In this document: piece after piece, positions 1-5,945 of the stretch
Layout: each line of letters starts with the position of its first letter
Numbering within the stretch: position 1 is the stretch's first letter
NCBI GenBank assembly: GCA_015520985.1
Contig: WAOY01000066.1
Coordinates: 1-11,348 of the forward strand
DNA length: 11,348 nt
From: DHVE2 group archaeon
GTDB taxonomy: Archaea; Thermoplasmatota; Thermoplasmata; Thermoplasmatales; Aciduliprofundaceae
Reading direction: 5' to 3'
Position numbers and translations under genes: made by a program
Notes under the pieces: generated by a model
Databases searched by the model: none
Told to the model about the DNA's origin: nothing
Seen by the model: only the letters and a program-made list of their open reading frames with translations

Positions 1-1
1 C

Positions 2-10
2 GTTTTATCC
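2..10 (+). promoter_or_regulatory. TATA-like box for the P1-M1 operon
   Basis: The T-rich element TTTTATC lies at 3-9, about 26 bp before the ATG at 32. That is the spacing expected if transcription begins at or next to the start codon (leaderless mRNA, common in archaea). Any BRE element upstream is cut off by the window edge. The same spacing recurs at every other first gene of a unit in this window, which is the main support. Confidence 0.5.
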
Positions 11-31
11 TATCTGGGCTTTTGCAATCCG

Positions 32-1120
32 ATGAACTGGCGTTCTTTGTATCGGGGATATCGAAGTTTTGCATTCCTGTTCCACCTTGCCGTATTCGTG
101 ATGGTGTTCCTCGCAATATTGCCCGTAGCCATCAAGAGCACCACCGTTGAAAGCGTAGGGGACATAACATGGAGCTTCGACGGAAAGAGGTACGCGGTGA
201 TGAGCGTCCCCGTCACCATAAAGAACTCCGGTGTTTACGACATCGACCAGATAAAGATCTTCTTCAGGGTTAAAAACTCGACCGCGACGTTCGTCGACTC
301 CTACCAAGACGCCGGCGACATACCCGCTGGGAGCAGGAGAACCATAGTAATACGGATTCCCGTGGACCTCCAGCACATATACGAACTGGAAGAGCCCACC
401 TTCTACCACTTCTTCAACTACGACACATTCAGCCTGAACTTCTCCCTCTCCCTGAAGTACCTCCTGGACATGGTGGATTTCAACTCCAGGTACCTGGACG
501 ACGTCAGGTGGGAGCCTCTGGTCAAGGAGTTCGTCCTCCACCATCCCAGCGGTATGGAGGAGAACGGGACCAATGTGATCATAACGATACCCTACACCAT
601 AACCACCGCCTCCTACCTCAAAGGAACCGCCGCCTTCCGGGGTAACGTCACCGGCGATGCCAACGTGGGATCCTTCAGCACGGAATTCACCCTGGGGAGA
701 AGGTATGACGGGACCTTAAAACTCGTGTTCAACGTGAACGCCACGAAGTCCCTTGTGACGCATTCCCAGATTCTGCACCTATCGGGCGAAATAGACTTTG
801 AGGGGTTCAGAGTACCCATGCACACGGATTACGCCTGGGGGGCGCCCCTGAACAACCTTCAATTCGAAGTGCTGAACAACGGCACCCTTCACTACTCCTT
901 CCAGAACGACGCCGATTTCTCCCTGTCGCTCCTCGTTGAGAAGGATTACTACTACAACGGTACCCTGGTTTACCACGAGGAGGAGAGGATGAGCGTTGAG
1001 CCGGGTGAGAGCGTGAGCAGGTACGAGGAGATAAACGTGAACCAGCCCGTGGACAGGGTCGTTATCACAATAACTGATGAGAACACCGGGATACGATACG
1101 TGGAGGTGATCGACCTGTGA
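32..1120 (+). CDS. Membrane-anchored extracellular beta-rich protein (P1), unknown function
   Basis: The protein has 362 residues and I recognise no named family. A short basic N-terminus (residues 1-12, several Arg) precedes one hydrophobic helix (about 13-34), so the N-terminus should be inside and the rest outside the cell. The exterior part looks all-beta. A first domain (about 45-145) resembles LEA14/WHy or CARDB-type sandwiches, with the pattern SVPVTIKNSGVYDI. A second follows at about 175-265 and a third at about 275-362. Seven N-X-S/T sequons (N82, N136, N178, N205, N236, N283, N309) suit a glycosylated surface protein. It is a clear paralogue of the protein at 5946-6995: shared motifs include SVPV.I.N.G.Y.I, FN..Y....xWxPL (150-163) and a C-terminal VEP/LEPGE turn. 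The stop overlaps the start of M1 by 4 bp, so the two are probably translated together. The ATG at 32 fits the upstream TATA spacing. Existence as a gene is certain; the domain assignment is inference. Confidence 0.85.
   Translation: MNWRSLYRGYRSFAFLFHLAVFVMVFLAILPVAIKSTTVESVGDITWSFDGKRYAVMSVPVTIKNSGVYDIDQIKIFFRVKNSTATFVDSYQDAGDIPAGSRRTIVIRIPVDLQHIYELEEPTFYHFFNYDTFSLNFSLSLKYLLDMVDFNSRYLDDVRWEPLVKEFVLHHPSGMEENGTNVIITIPYTITTASYLKGTAAFRGNVTGDANVGSFSTEFTLGRRYDGTLKLVFNVNATKSLVTHSQILHLSGEIDFEGFRVPMHTDYAWGAPLNNLQFEVLNNGTLHYSFQNDADFSLSLLVEKDYYYNGTLVYHEEERMSVEPGESVSRYEEINVNQPVDRVVITITDENTGIRYVEVIDL
1102..1111 (+). promoter_or_regulatory. Strong Shine-Dalgarno site for M1
   Basis: GGAGGTGATC lies inside the end of P1, with the core GGAGGTGAT ending 6 bp before the GTG at 1117. 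It matches the usual archaeal 16S rRNA 3' tail over its full length. It decides the choice of the GTG start and contrasts with first genes, which have no leader and no such site. Confidence 0.85.
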
Positions 1121-1551
1121 AAATTCTCAAACCCCTCTTCCTACTCATCGGTCGGGCCCTTGTGTTCATCGGGATCCCCCTCGCTCTAATATACGTGATC
1201 AACGCCATCTACCCCGGGCTCCTGCAGGAGAGGTACGTTAGAACCCTGGCAATGGCCATGTACCTGGGAATTCCCATAGTTCTCCTGTACTTCATTGCAG
1301 ATGCCTTCGACGGCCTGTGGAGCATGGTGGCAGAGATCGCAGCGCTTTCCCTCGTTCTCGTTTACACGCTCCTCATACTGGGGTATGGAACCGCGCATTT
1401 GAGCTACGAGAATGTTAGCATATCCCTGGTGTACCCACTCCTGCTATACATAATAATGGCGGGAGTGCTCGTGAGGTTCCCCACCCCAGTTCTCAGGTAC
1501 CTCGCCTGGAAAAGCGAAAATGCCCCTCAATCTTCCGAAAAAAGGCCCTAG
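1117..1551 (+). CDS. Small four-helix membrane protein (M1), partner of P1
   Basis: The protein has 144 residues and no family I can name. Four hydrophobic segments are visible at about 5-30, 43-63, 67-90 and 101-120. The loop after the first contains a YP motif (residues 32-33), and the polar tail (130-144) is Ser/Glu/Lys-rich. It starts at a GTG overlapping the P1 stop (GTGA), with a strong ribosome site 6 bp upstream. Topology, size and position after a P-type gene match the 132-residue protein at 6999-7397, which also has a YP after its first helix, so the two are probably diverged paralogues. Sequence similarity is weaker than between P1 and P2. The last 59 bp overlap the 3' end of thiE on the other strand. 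Its role could be to hold or assemble P1 in the membrane; that is inference from context only. Confidence 0.82.
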   Translation: MKILKPLFLLIGRALVFIGIPLALIYVINAIYPGLLQERYVRTLAMAMYLGIPIVLLYFIADAFDGLWSMVAEIAALSLVLVYTLLILGYGTAHLSYENVSISLVYPLLLYIIMAGVLVRFPTPVLRYLAWKSENAPQSSEKRP

Positions 1552-2131
1552 TGGATTCCTCTATGTCTTCGGTGCACACAACGGCGCTCACCACCGCGAT
1601 TCCGTCCGCGCCCGCGGATAGGACCTCGTCCACCTTCTCCAGGACTATGCCCCCTATCGCCACCACGGGAATCCTCGAAAATTTCTTAATCGTGGACAAG
1701 CCCTCCAATCCTATGAGAGGGGCATTTTTCGTCTTTGACGGGTACACGCTTCCGGCCCCCAGGTAATCGGCGCCCTGCTCCTCAGCCCTTATGGCCTCGT
1801 CGGCTGTGCGCACGGTGCGCCCAATTATCAGCTCCGGCGCGATTTCCCTCGCAACCTCAACGGGGATGTCCTCTCTGCCTAGATGCACCCCGTCCGCATT
1901 CGAGGCGAGAGCAATGTCAACCCGGTCGTTCACCACGAAGAGGGCGCCGTATTCTTCCGCGATTTTTCTAACTCTCCTTGCAACTTCAAGGAGTTCCCTG
2001 TCCGGGACGCCCTTCATCCTGAGCTGCACCGCCGTCGCGCCGCCTTCGAGCGCGTGTTCGAGCTGAAAAACAGGGTCTCCGCACCGTGGCTCCGATATGA
2101 CGTACAGCCTCAACCTGGACGCGAGATCCAC
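1493..2131 (-). CDS. thiE: Thiamine-phosphate synthase ThiE
   Basis: ThiE joins HMP pyrophosphate and thiazole phosphate to give thiamine monophosphate in the cytoplasm. From a GTG at 2131 it has 212 residues, normal for this TIM-barrel family. Family motifs occur in order: AVQLRMK (34-40, diphosphate-binding Arg and Lys), VVNDRVD (66-72), ADGVHLGREDIP (79-90), GADYLGAGSVYPSKTK (120-135) and VVAIGG followed by AGADGIAVVSA. The frame stays open far upstream, including an ATG near 2182, but that extension would translate the promoter region and looks nothing like ThiE. The GTG lies about 24 bp from a TATA box, so I prefer it. There is no leader, hence no room for a TPP riboswitch. It is divergent from udg with a shared promoter element, and its final 19 or so codons overlap the M1 gene. 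The family is certain; the exact start is likely. Confidence 0.95.
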   Translation of the reverse strand: MDLASRLRLYVISEPRCGDPVFQLEHALEGGATAVQLRMKGVPDRELLEVARRVRKIAEEYGALFVVNDRVDIALASNADGVHLGREDIPVEVAREIAPELIIGRTVRTADEAIRAEEQGADYLGAGSVYPSKTKNAPLIGLEGLSTIKKFSRIPVVAIGGIVLEKVDEVLSAGADGIAVVSAVVCTEDIEESTRAFFRKIEGHFRFSRRGT

Positions 2132-2146
2132 GGGAGAGCATGGGGC

Positions 2147-2160
2147 AAATAATTTATATC
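2147..2160. promoter_or_regulatory. Shared bidirectional TATA element between thiE and udg
   Basis: Only 49 bp separate the two start codons. The one AT-rich block reads TTTATATC on the plus strand (2153-2160) and GATATAAATTATTT on the minus strand. Its centre is about 25 bp from the udg ATG (2181) and about 24 bp from the thiE GTG (2131), so the same element can position initiation in both directions. No second TATA is visible. Confidence 0.65.
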
Positions 2161-2180
2161 TTTTCCGCGGATTTACCGGC

Positions 2181-2777
2181 ATGCAGATGGACCTGTTCTC
2201 CTTCGACTCCTCGGATTCGCTGGAGAAGATAGAGGAAGAGATAAGAAGTTGCACGAAATGCCCCCTGGCAAAAACGCGCAAGAACGCGGTGCCCGGCGAG
2301 GGTGGATTTAAGAGGAAGGTGATGTTCATCGGCGAAGCTCCAGGGCGCTGGGAGGACATAAAGGGAAGACCCTTCGTCGGCGCCGCCGGGAAGTACCTCG
2401 ACGAATTACTCGCGTCGATCGGGCTTAGCAGGGAGGACGTGTACATCACGAACATAGTGAAATGCAGGCCACCCGGGAATAGAGATCCGACGGATGAAGA
2501 AATTTCGCTCTGCTCCCCTTACCTGGAGAGGCAGCTCGCCGTGATGAAACCACGCGTAATATGCCCCCTGGGGAGGTTTTCGGCAAAGTACATCCTGGAA
2601 AAATTTGGATTCGCGATGAAGAGTATATCCGCCGTCCAGGGCAAGGTATTCCGCGGGAAGGATGTGATAATAATCCCCATGTATCACCCCGCCGCGGCGC
2701 TCTACCACGGACAGTGGAAGCCAGCGCTGGAAAGGTCCTTCAAAATATTGAGGGAAGTGCTGGATGAATCCCCGTGA
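2181..2777 (+). CDS. udg: Uracil-DNA glycosylase, family 4 (UDGa), iron-sulfur type
   Basis: This enzyme removes uracil from DNA to start base-excision repair, which matters in thermophiles because cytosine deaminates faster when hot. The protein has 198 residues, normal for family 4. Four cysteines that would bind a 4Fe-4S cluster are at 24, 27, 95 and 111; the 16-residue gap in the second pair is the family spacing. Catalytic motif A is GEAPG (51-55), followed by FVGAAGKYLDELL. Motif B is HPAAAL (169-174). The ATG at 2181 sits about 25 bp from the TATA box. An open frame continues upstream to 2097 but runs through the promoter, and the next internal ATG (2187) fits the spacing less well. 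The N-terminus MQMDLFSF resembles a PCNA-binding motif. Its stop directly abuts the stop of the prenyl synthase gene. The family assignment is secure. Confidence 0.96.
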   Translation: MQMDLFSFDSSDSLEKIEEEIRSCTKCPLAKTRKNAVPGEGGFKRKVMFIGEAPGRWEDIKGRPFVGAAGKYLDELLASIGLSREDVYITNIVKCRPPGNRDPTDEEISLCSPYLERQLAVMKPRVICPLGRFSAKYILEKFGFAMKSISAVQGKVFRGKDVIIIPMYHPAAALYHGQWKPALERSFKILREVLDESP

Positions 2778-3833
2778 TCACTTCGTCCTTCGGATCATGT
2801 AATCTGCCAGGTCCATGAGGATCTTGCGGTACTCGTCCCGTGGGAATTTAATGCCTTCCAGGTGTCTCTTACCGTCGTTCACCAGTTTCTCCGCAAGGCT
2901 TCTTGAGTAGTCCAGCGAGCCGGTGCGTCGCACGATTTCCCGCACTTTTTCCAGTTCCTCCAGCGTGACCTCTGGATTGCCAAGCGCCTTATTTATTACC
3001 TCTTTCTCCTCCCCGCTCGCGTTCTCCAGGGCTTTGATTATCAGCAGGGTCTTCTTCCCCTCTGCAAGATCACTTGTCACCGGCTTCCCTATCTTCTCCT
3101 CGGTGCCGAAGAGCCCCAGGATGTCGTCCTGCAACTGGAAAGCGATGCCGATTGGAATGGCAAAGTCCTTAAAGACTTCTGGATCTCCTCCCGCGAGAAT
3201 CGCACCCAGGGCCAGGGGCCCGTATATGGTGTAATTGGCCGTCTTGTACTCGTGGAGCGTCAGGAGGTCCCTCTCGGTGAATTCGTCCATAATGGCCGAG
3301 TAAACATCTATGAGCTGTCCGTAGCCGGTGTACTCCATTATGCGGAGCAACTCCTCAAGCGCCTTGCTCTTCCTCTCATGGGGAAAATCCGAGGACTGGA
3401 AGAGCTGTATCGCGTAGATATTCGCGAGGTCCCCGGCGATTATCGCTGAGTTCTCCCCAAATCTTCCTGGGTTTCTCACCTTCCCCCTGGCTCTGGCTTC
3501 ATATATCCGGTGAATGGTAGCCTTTCCCCTCCTCAAGTCGCTCTCGTCCATTATGTCGTCGTGAATGAGGAAATAGGACTGCACGAGTTCCAGCGCGGCG
3601 GCTGCCTTCATTATCTCGTCCCCCTCGCCCCCGTAGAGGCGGTAGCCCAGGATCATGAGGATTGCCCTTATCCTCTTGCCCCCGCGCAGGGTGTATTCCT
3701 CTATGACCTCAACGGCGTCCCGGAAGAGGGGATGCTCGACGCTCTCCTTCTTCTCCGCGAAGAATCTCCTCAGCTCTTCCTCCACCCTCGCCTTGTGCAC
3801 CTTCATGAACTCCTGCATATCCAAGGGGATCAC
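2778..3833 (-). CDS. Polyprenyl (farnesyl/geranylgeranyl) diphosphate synthase, IdsA-like
   Basis: This trans-prenyltransferase condenses isopentenyl diphosphate with allylic diphosphates and supplies the isoprenoid chains of archaeal lipids. The protein has 351 residues, normal for the family. GGKRIRA (51-57) is the substrate-binding Gly-Lys-Arg motif. The first Asp-rich motif is DDIMD (92-96), followed by LRRGKATIH. The second is DDILG (236-240), followed by IGKP and EGKKTLL. The two residues 5 and 4 places before the first Asp motif are both aromatic (Tyr87, Phe88), which in animal farnesyl diphosphate synthases limits the product to C15, so chain length is uncertain. The start is a GTG with a TATA box about 27 bp upstream; ATG codons at residues 6 and 10 are alternatives. 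It is divergent from coaBC and convergent with udg. Confidence 0.94.
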   Translation of the reverse strand: MIPLDMQEFMKVHKARVEEELRRFFAEKKESVEHPLFRDAVEVIEEYTLRGGKRIRAILMILGYRLYGGEGDEIMKAAAALELVQSYFLIHDDIMDESDLRRGKATIHRIYEARARGKVRNPGRFGENSAIIAGDLANIYAIQLFQSSDFPHERKSKALEELLRIMEYTGYGQLIDVYSAIMDEFTERDLLTLHEYKTANYTIYGPLALGAILAGGDPEVFKDFAIPIGIAFQLQDDILGLFGTEEKIGKPVTSDLAEGKKTLLIIKALENASGEEKEVINKALGNPEVTLEELEKVREIVRRTGSLDYSRSLAEKLVNDGKRHLEGIKFPRDEYRKILMDLADYMIRRTK

Positions 3834-3855
3834 CGGGTGTGCATGGGCTTGGGGG

Positions 3856-3866
3856 TTAAATAATTA
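3856..3866 (-). promoter_or_regulatory. TATA box for the prenyl diphosphate synthase gene
   Basis: TAATTATTTAA on the minus strand is centred about 27 bp before the GTG at 3833. An ATG at 3844 in another frame meets a stop within four codons. The element therefore supports the GTG as a leaderless start. Confidence 0.6.
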
Positions 3867-3878
3867 CCCTTTCGCAGG

Positions 3879-3888
3879 TTTTATTAAC
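3879..3888 (+). promoter_or_regulatory. TATA box for the coaBC-pantoate kinase operon
   Basis: TTTTATTAA is centred about 26 bp before the ATG at 3909, the leaderless spacing. It lies back to back with the separate TATA box of the prenyl synthase, about 20 bp away, so unlike thiE/udg this divergent pair has one element per direction. Confidence 0.6.
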
Positions 3889-3908
3889 CCCGGGGACATT
3901 GCACAACC

Positions 3909-5075
3909 ATGCACCCGTCATTGCGCATAAGGTTCGCCAGGGGCGATTACCTTAAAGACAGGAGAATCGGCCTGGCAGTCACCGGAAGTATCGCGGCGGT
4001 GGAATCGGTGAAAATCGCCAGGGAACTCATAAGGTACGGCGCCGACGTGTACCCGTACATGACCCGCGAGGCGGAGAAGTTCATATCCCGCGATGCACTT
4101 TTGTTCGCGACGGGCCATGAGCCTGTGGTGGAGCTCAGCGGTAGGGACGAGCACCTCGAGGAATTCGATCTCGTGCTCGTTGCCCCCGCCACCGCTGATA
4201 TCATCGGGAAGGCTGCCTGCGGGATTGCGAGCGATGCCGTGAGCACCCTCATCCTTGCCAATCTGTCGAGGTGCCTCTTCGTCCCGGCGATGAGCGAGAG
4301 GATGTTCTCAAACCCGATTTTCCGGGAGAATCTCGAAAGGGTATCGCAGTTCGCCAGGGTCATGGAGCCTAAGTTCGAGGAGGGGGAGATGAAAATACCA
4401 AGCCGTGAGGAGATCGCGGCCCGGGTGATTCACGAATTGCATGAAGAACTGCGGGGAAAGAAGATCCTCGTGATCGGAGGCGCCGGGTACGAGAGGATCG
4501 ATGATTTCCGCATAGTAACGAATCTCTCCACAGGCTGCACATCCATTGCCATTGCGAAGGTCGCGTACTTCCTCGGGGCTGACGTTAAATTGATTCTAGG
4601 GCTTCACAGCTGCGAAGTGCCCCCATACATACCCGTGGAGGAGTTTGGCACCCTCGAAGACCTCCTTTGGAAGATAGACTCAATGGTCTCAGAGGGGTAC
4701 GACGCCATCCTGGTTCCAGCGGCACTGCCCGACTTCAAACCTTCGCACATGGAGGGGAAGGTGGGCATCGAGGAAATGCGGGATATGAACTGGGAGGAGA
4801 ACCCCAAGTTCCTCTCGCTTCTCAGGGAGAGATACGGGGGCTTCCTGGTGGGATTCAAGGCCGAGAGCAACGTGCCCGAGGAAGAACTGATAAGAAGGGC
4901 GGAGGACAGGATGAGGAGGCACCGTCTGGACATGATCGTGGCCAACGACCTGGGAAATGTCACCAGGGAAGGAACAGAGGCAATCATAATACACGGGAAG
5001 GGCAGGGTGAGGGTGAAGGGCACCAAGGAGGACCTTGCTAGGAGTATCCTGGAGGTAATCGCGGATGAAATATAG
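3909..5075 (+). CDS. coaBC: Bifunctional phosphopantothenoylcysteine decarboxylase / phosphopantothenate-cysteine ligase
   Basis: CoaBC makes 4'-phosphopantetheine for coenzyme A: the C-terminal CoaB half couples phosphopantothenate to cysteine using a nucleotide, and the N-terminal flavoprotein CoaC half decarboxylates the product. The protein has 388 residues, normal length. CoaC signs are AVTGSIAA (23-30, FMN binding), a likely catalytic His82 in DEHLEEFD, APATADIIGK (92-101) and PAMSERMF (126-133). CoaB signs are VIGGAGYERIDDFR (188-201), TNLSTG (204-209), PDFKP (274-278), GFKAES (315-320) and VANDLG (344-349). Bacterial proteins carry a conserved Cys in the loop before CoaB that reduces the enethiol intermediate; here the corresponding stretch (about 155-165) has none. 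The usual SSGKMG is replaced by STGCTS. Its end overlaps pantoate kinase by 11 bp, fitting a CoA operon. The family is very likely correct. Confidence 0.94.
   Translation: MHPSLRIRFARGDYLKDRRIGLAVTGSIAAVESVKIARELIRYGADVYPYMTREAEKFISRDALLFATGHEPVVELSGRDEHLEEFDLVLVAPATADIIGKAACGIASDAVSTLILANLSRCLFVPAMSERMFSNPIFRENLERVSQFARVMEPKFEEGEMKIPSREEIAARVIHELHEELRGKKILVIGGAGYERIDDFRIVTNLSTGCTSIAIAKVAYFLGADVKLILGLHSCEVPPYIPVEEFGTLEDLLWKIDSMVSEGYDAILVPAALPDFKPSHMEGKVGIEEMRDMNWEENPKFLSLLRERYGGFLVGFKAESNVPEEELIRRAEDRMRRHRLDMIVANDLGNVTREGTEAIIIHGKGRVRVKGTKEDLARSILEVIADEI
5051..5056 (+). promoter_or_regulatory. Shine-Dalgarno site for pantoate kinase
   Basis: GGAGGT lies inside the last codons of coaBC, 8 bp before the ATG at 5065. 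It supports that ATG and translational coupling of the two CoA genes. Confidence 0.8.
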
Positions 5076-5874
5076 GGCATATTCCCCCGGAAGCGTAACA
5101 CTGTTCTTCGAAATAGTGCGGGAGGAGTCGGTGAATAAAACGGGCTCCCGTGGAGTGGGCGTGTGCGTGAACCCTGGGACCATAACGGAGGTGAACACGG
5201 AGGGTGAGGGGATATTCCTCAATGGAGACAGAATAGAGGGTGAGATACAGGGGTGGATAGCGGAGCGCTACGGCTTCCGGGGGGAGATAAGGAGCACGGC
5301 GGCGCTTCCGATCTCGCAGGGCTTCGGGATGAGCGGCGCCATCGCGCTGAGCACATCACTTGCACTTGCCGCCATGCGTGGGAAGACCTACCTCGAAGCC
5401 GCGGAAATTGCCCATGGGGCCGAGGTGGCACACGGCACGGGGCTGGGCGATGTTGCAAGCGAGTACGAAGGTGGGTTCACATTCAGGAGAAGCGCCGGCA
5501 TCCAGCCCTGGGGAGTGGTCGACAGGATACACTACCAGGGAAGGATAACCCTTGCCGTTTTCGGGGAGAGGATAGAAACTGAAAAGATAATAGGCAGCGA
5601 TGAGTGGACGCTCAAGATAAAAAAACTGGGCGGCGAAGCCATGAGGAAATTCTCCGCCAGTCCATCGTTCAAGAACGCGCTGAAAGTTGCTAGGAAGTTC
5701 TCATTTTCCCTAGGCCTGATGGGCGAAGAACTGGAGGATTTCCTCAGGAAGTGTCCGATGGCCACACAGGCCCTTCTAGGTAACTCCGCGATAATATTCG
5801 GGGAGTGCGAGGTGCCGGAGGGGATAAGGACCTACGAGGTCACCCTCGGTGCCAGAGCATCGATTCTTCTATGA
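5065..5874 (+). CDS. Pantoate kinase (archaeal CoA pathway, GHMP kinase family)
   Basis: In most archaea CoA synthesis phosphorylates pantoate first (pantoate kinase), then adds beta-alanine (phosphopantothenate synthetase), instead of using pantothenate kinase. The protein has 269 residues, slightly short for the family. The N-terminal SPGSVTLFFEI (7-17) and the GHMP phosphate loop LPISQGFGMSGAIALSTS (81-98) are clear. GTGLGDVASEYEGGF (124-138) and IQPWG (146-150) are typical of the pantoate kinase branch rather than of mevalonate or homoserine kinases. Its place directly after coaBC, with an 11 bp overlap and its own ribosome site, strongly supports the CoA role. The synthetase acting between the two is not in the window. 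A different GHMP kinase specificity is possible but unlikely. Confidence 0.92.
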   Translation: MKYRAYSPGSVTLFFEIVREESVNKTGSRGVGVCVNPGTITEVNTEGEGIFLNGDRIEGEIQGWIAERYGFRGEIRSTAALPISQGFGMSGAIALSTSLALAAMRGKTYLEAAEIAHGAEVAHGTGLGDVASEYEGGFTFRRSAGIQPWGVVDRIHYQGRITLAVFGERIETEKIIGSDEWTLKIKKLGGEAMRKFSASPSFKNALKVARKFSFSLGLMGEELEDFLRKCPMATQALLGNSAIIFGECEVPEGIRTYEVTLGARASILL

Positions 5875-5894
5875 TTCTCAGATTTGATTATATC

Positions 5895-5909
5895 CCGAAA
5901 TAATCTCGG
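5895..5909. promoter_or_regulatory. Imperfect palindrome upstream of the P2 promoter
   Basis: CCGAAATAATCTCGG has perfect CCGA/TCGG ends and partly symmetric AT-rich middle. It ends 8 bp before the TATA box of the P2-M2 unit, next to where TFB would contact DNA, so it could be an operator. One copy only; the call is tentative. Confidence 0.3.
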
Positions 5910-5916
5910 ATAAGAC

Positions 5917-5925
5917 TTTAAATAT
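5917..5925 (+). promoter_or_regulatory. TATA box for the P2-M2 unit
   Basis: TTTAAATAT is centred 25 bp before the ATG at 5946, the best TATA match in the window, and again leaves essentially no leader. The 71 bp between pantoate kinase and P2 is the longest intergenic stretch between same-strand genes here. Confidence 0.65.
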
Positions 5926-5945
5926 TCTCCCGGGGAGTTTCAAAT

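Noticed and set aside
5..544. A 179-codon minus-strand frame opposite P1.
   Set aside because: The same Val/Glu/His/Tyr-rich shadow pattern as opposite P2; no conserved motif.
2097..2180. A 28-codon upstream extension of udg.
   Set aside because: It would translate the thiE start region and the TATA box; the ATG at 2181 fits the promoter and the family length.
2132..2455. A 108-codon N-terminal extension of ThiE, open in frame.
   Set aside because: It is antisense to the conserved part of udg, includes the shared TATA box, and has no resemblance to ThiE, whose fold begins just after the GTG at 2131.
2775..2780. TGATCA palindrome as a regulatory or modification site.
   Set aside because: Fully explained by two abutting stop codons on opposite strands.
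4667..5041. A 124-codon Gly/Arg-rich plus-strand frame inside coaBC.
   Set aside because: Shifted-frame artefact of GC-rich coding sequence; no start signal and no motif.
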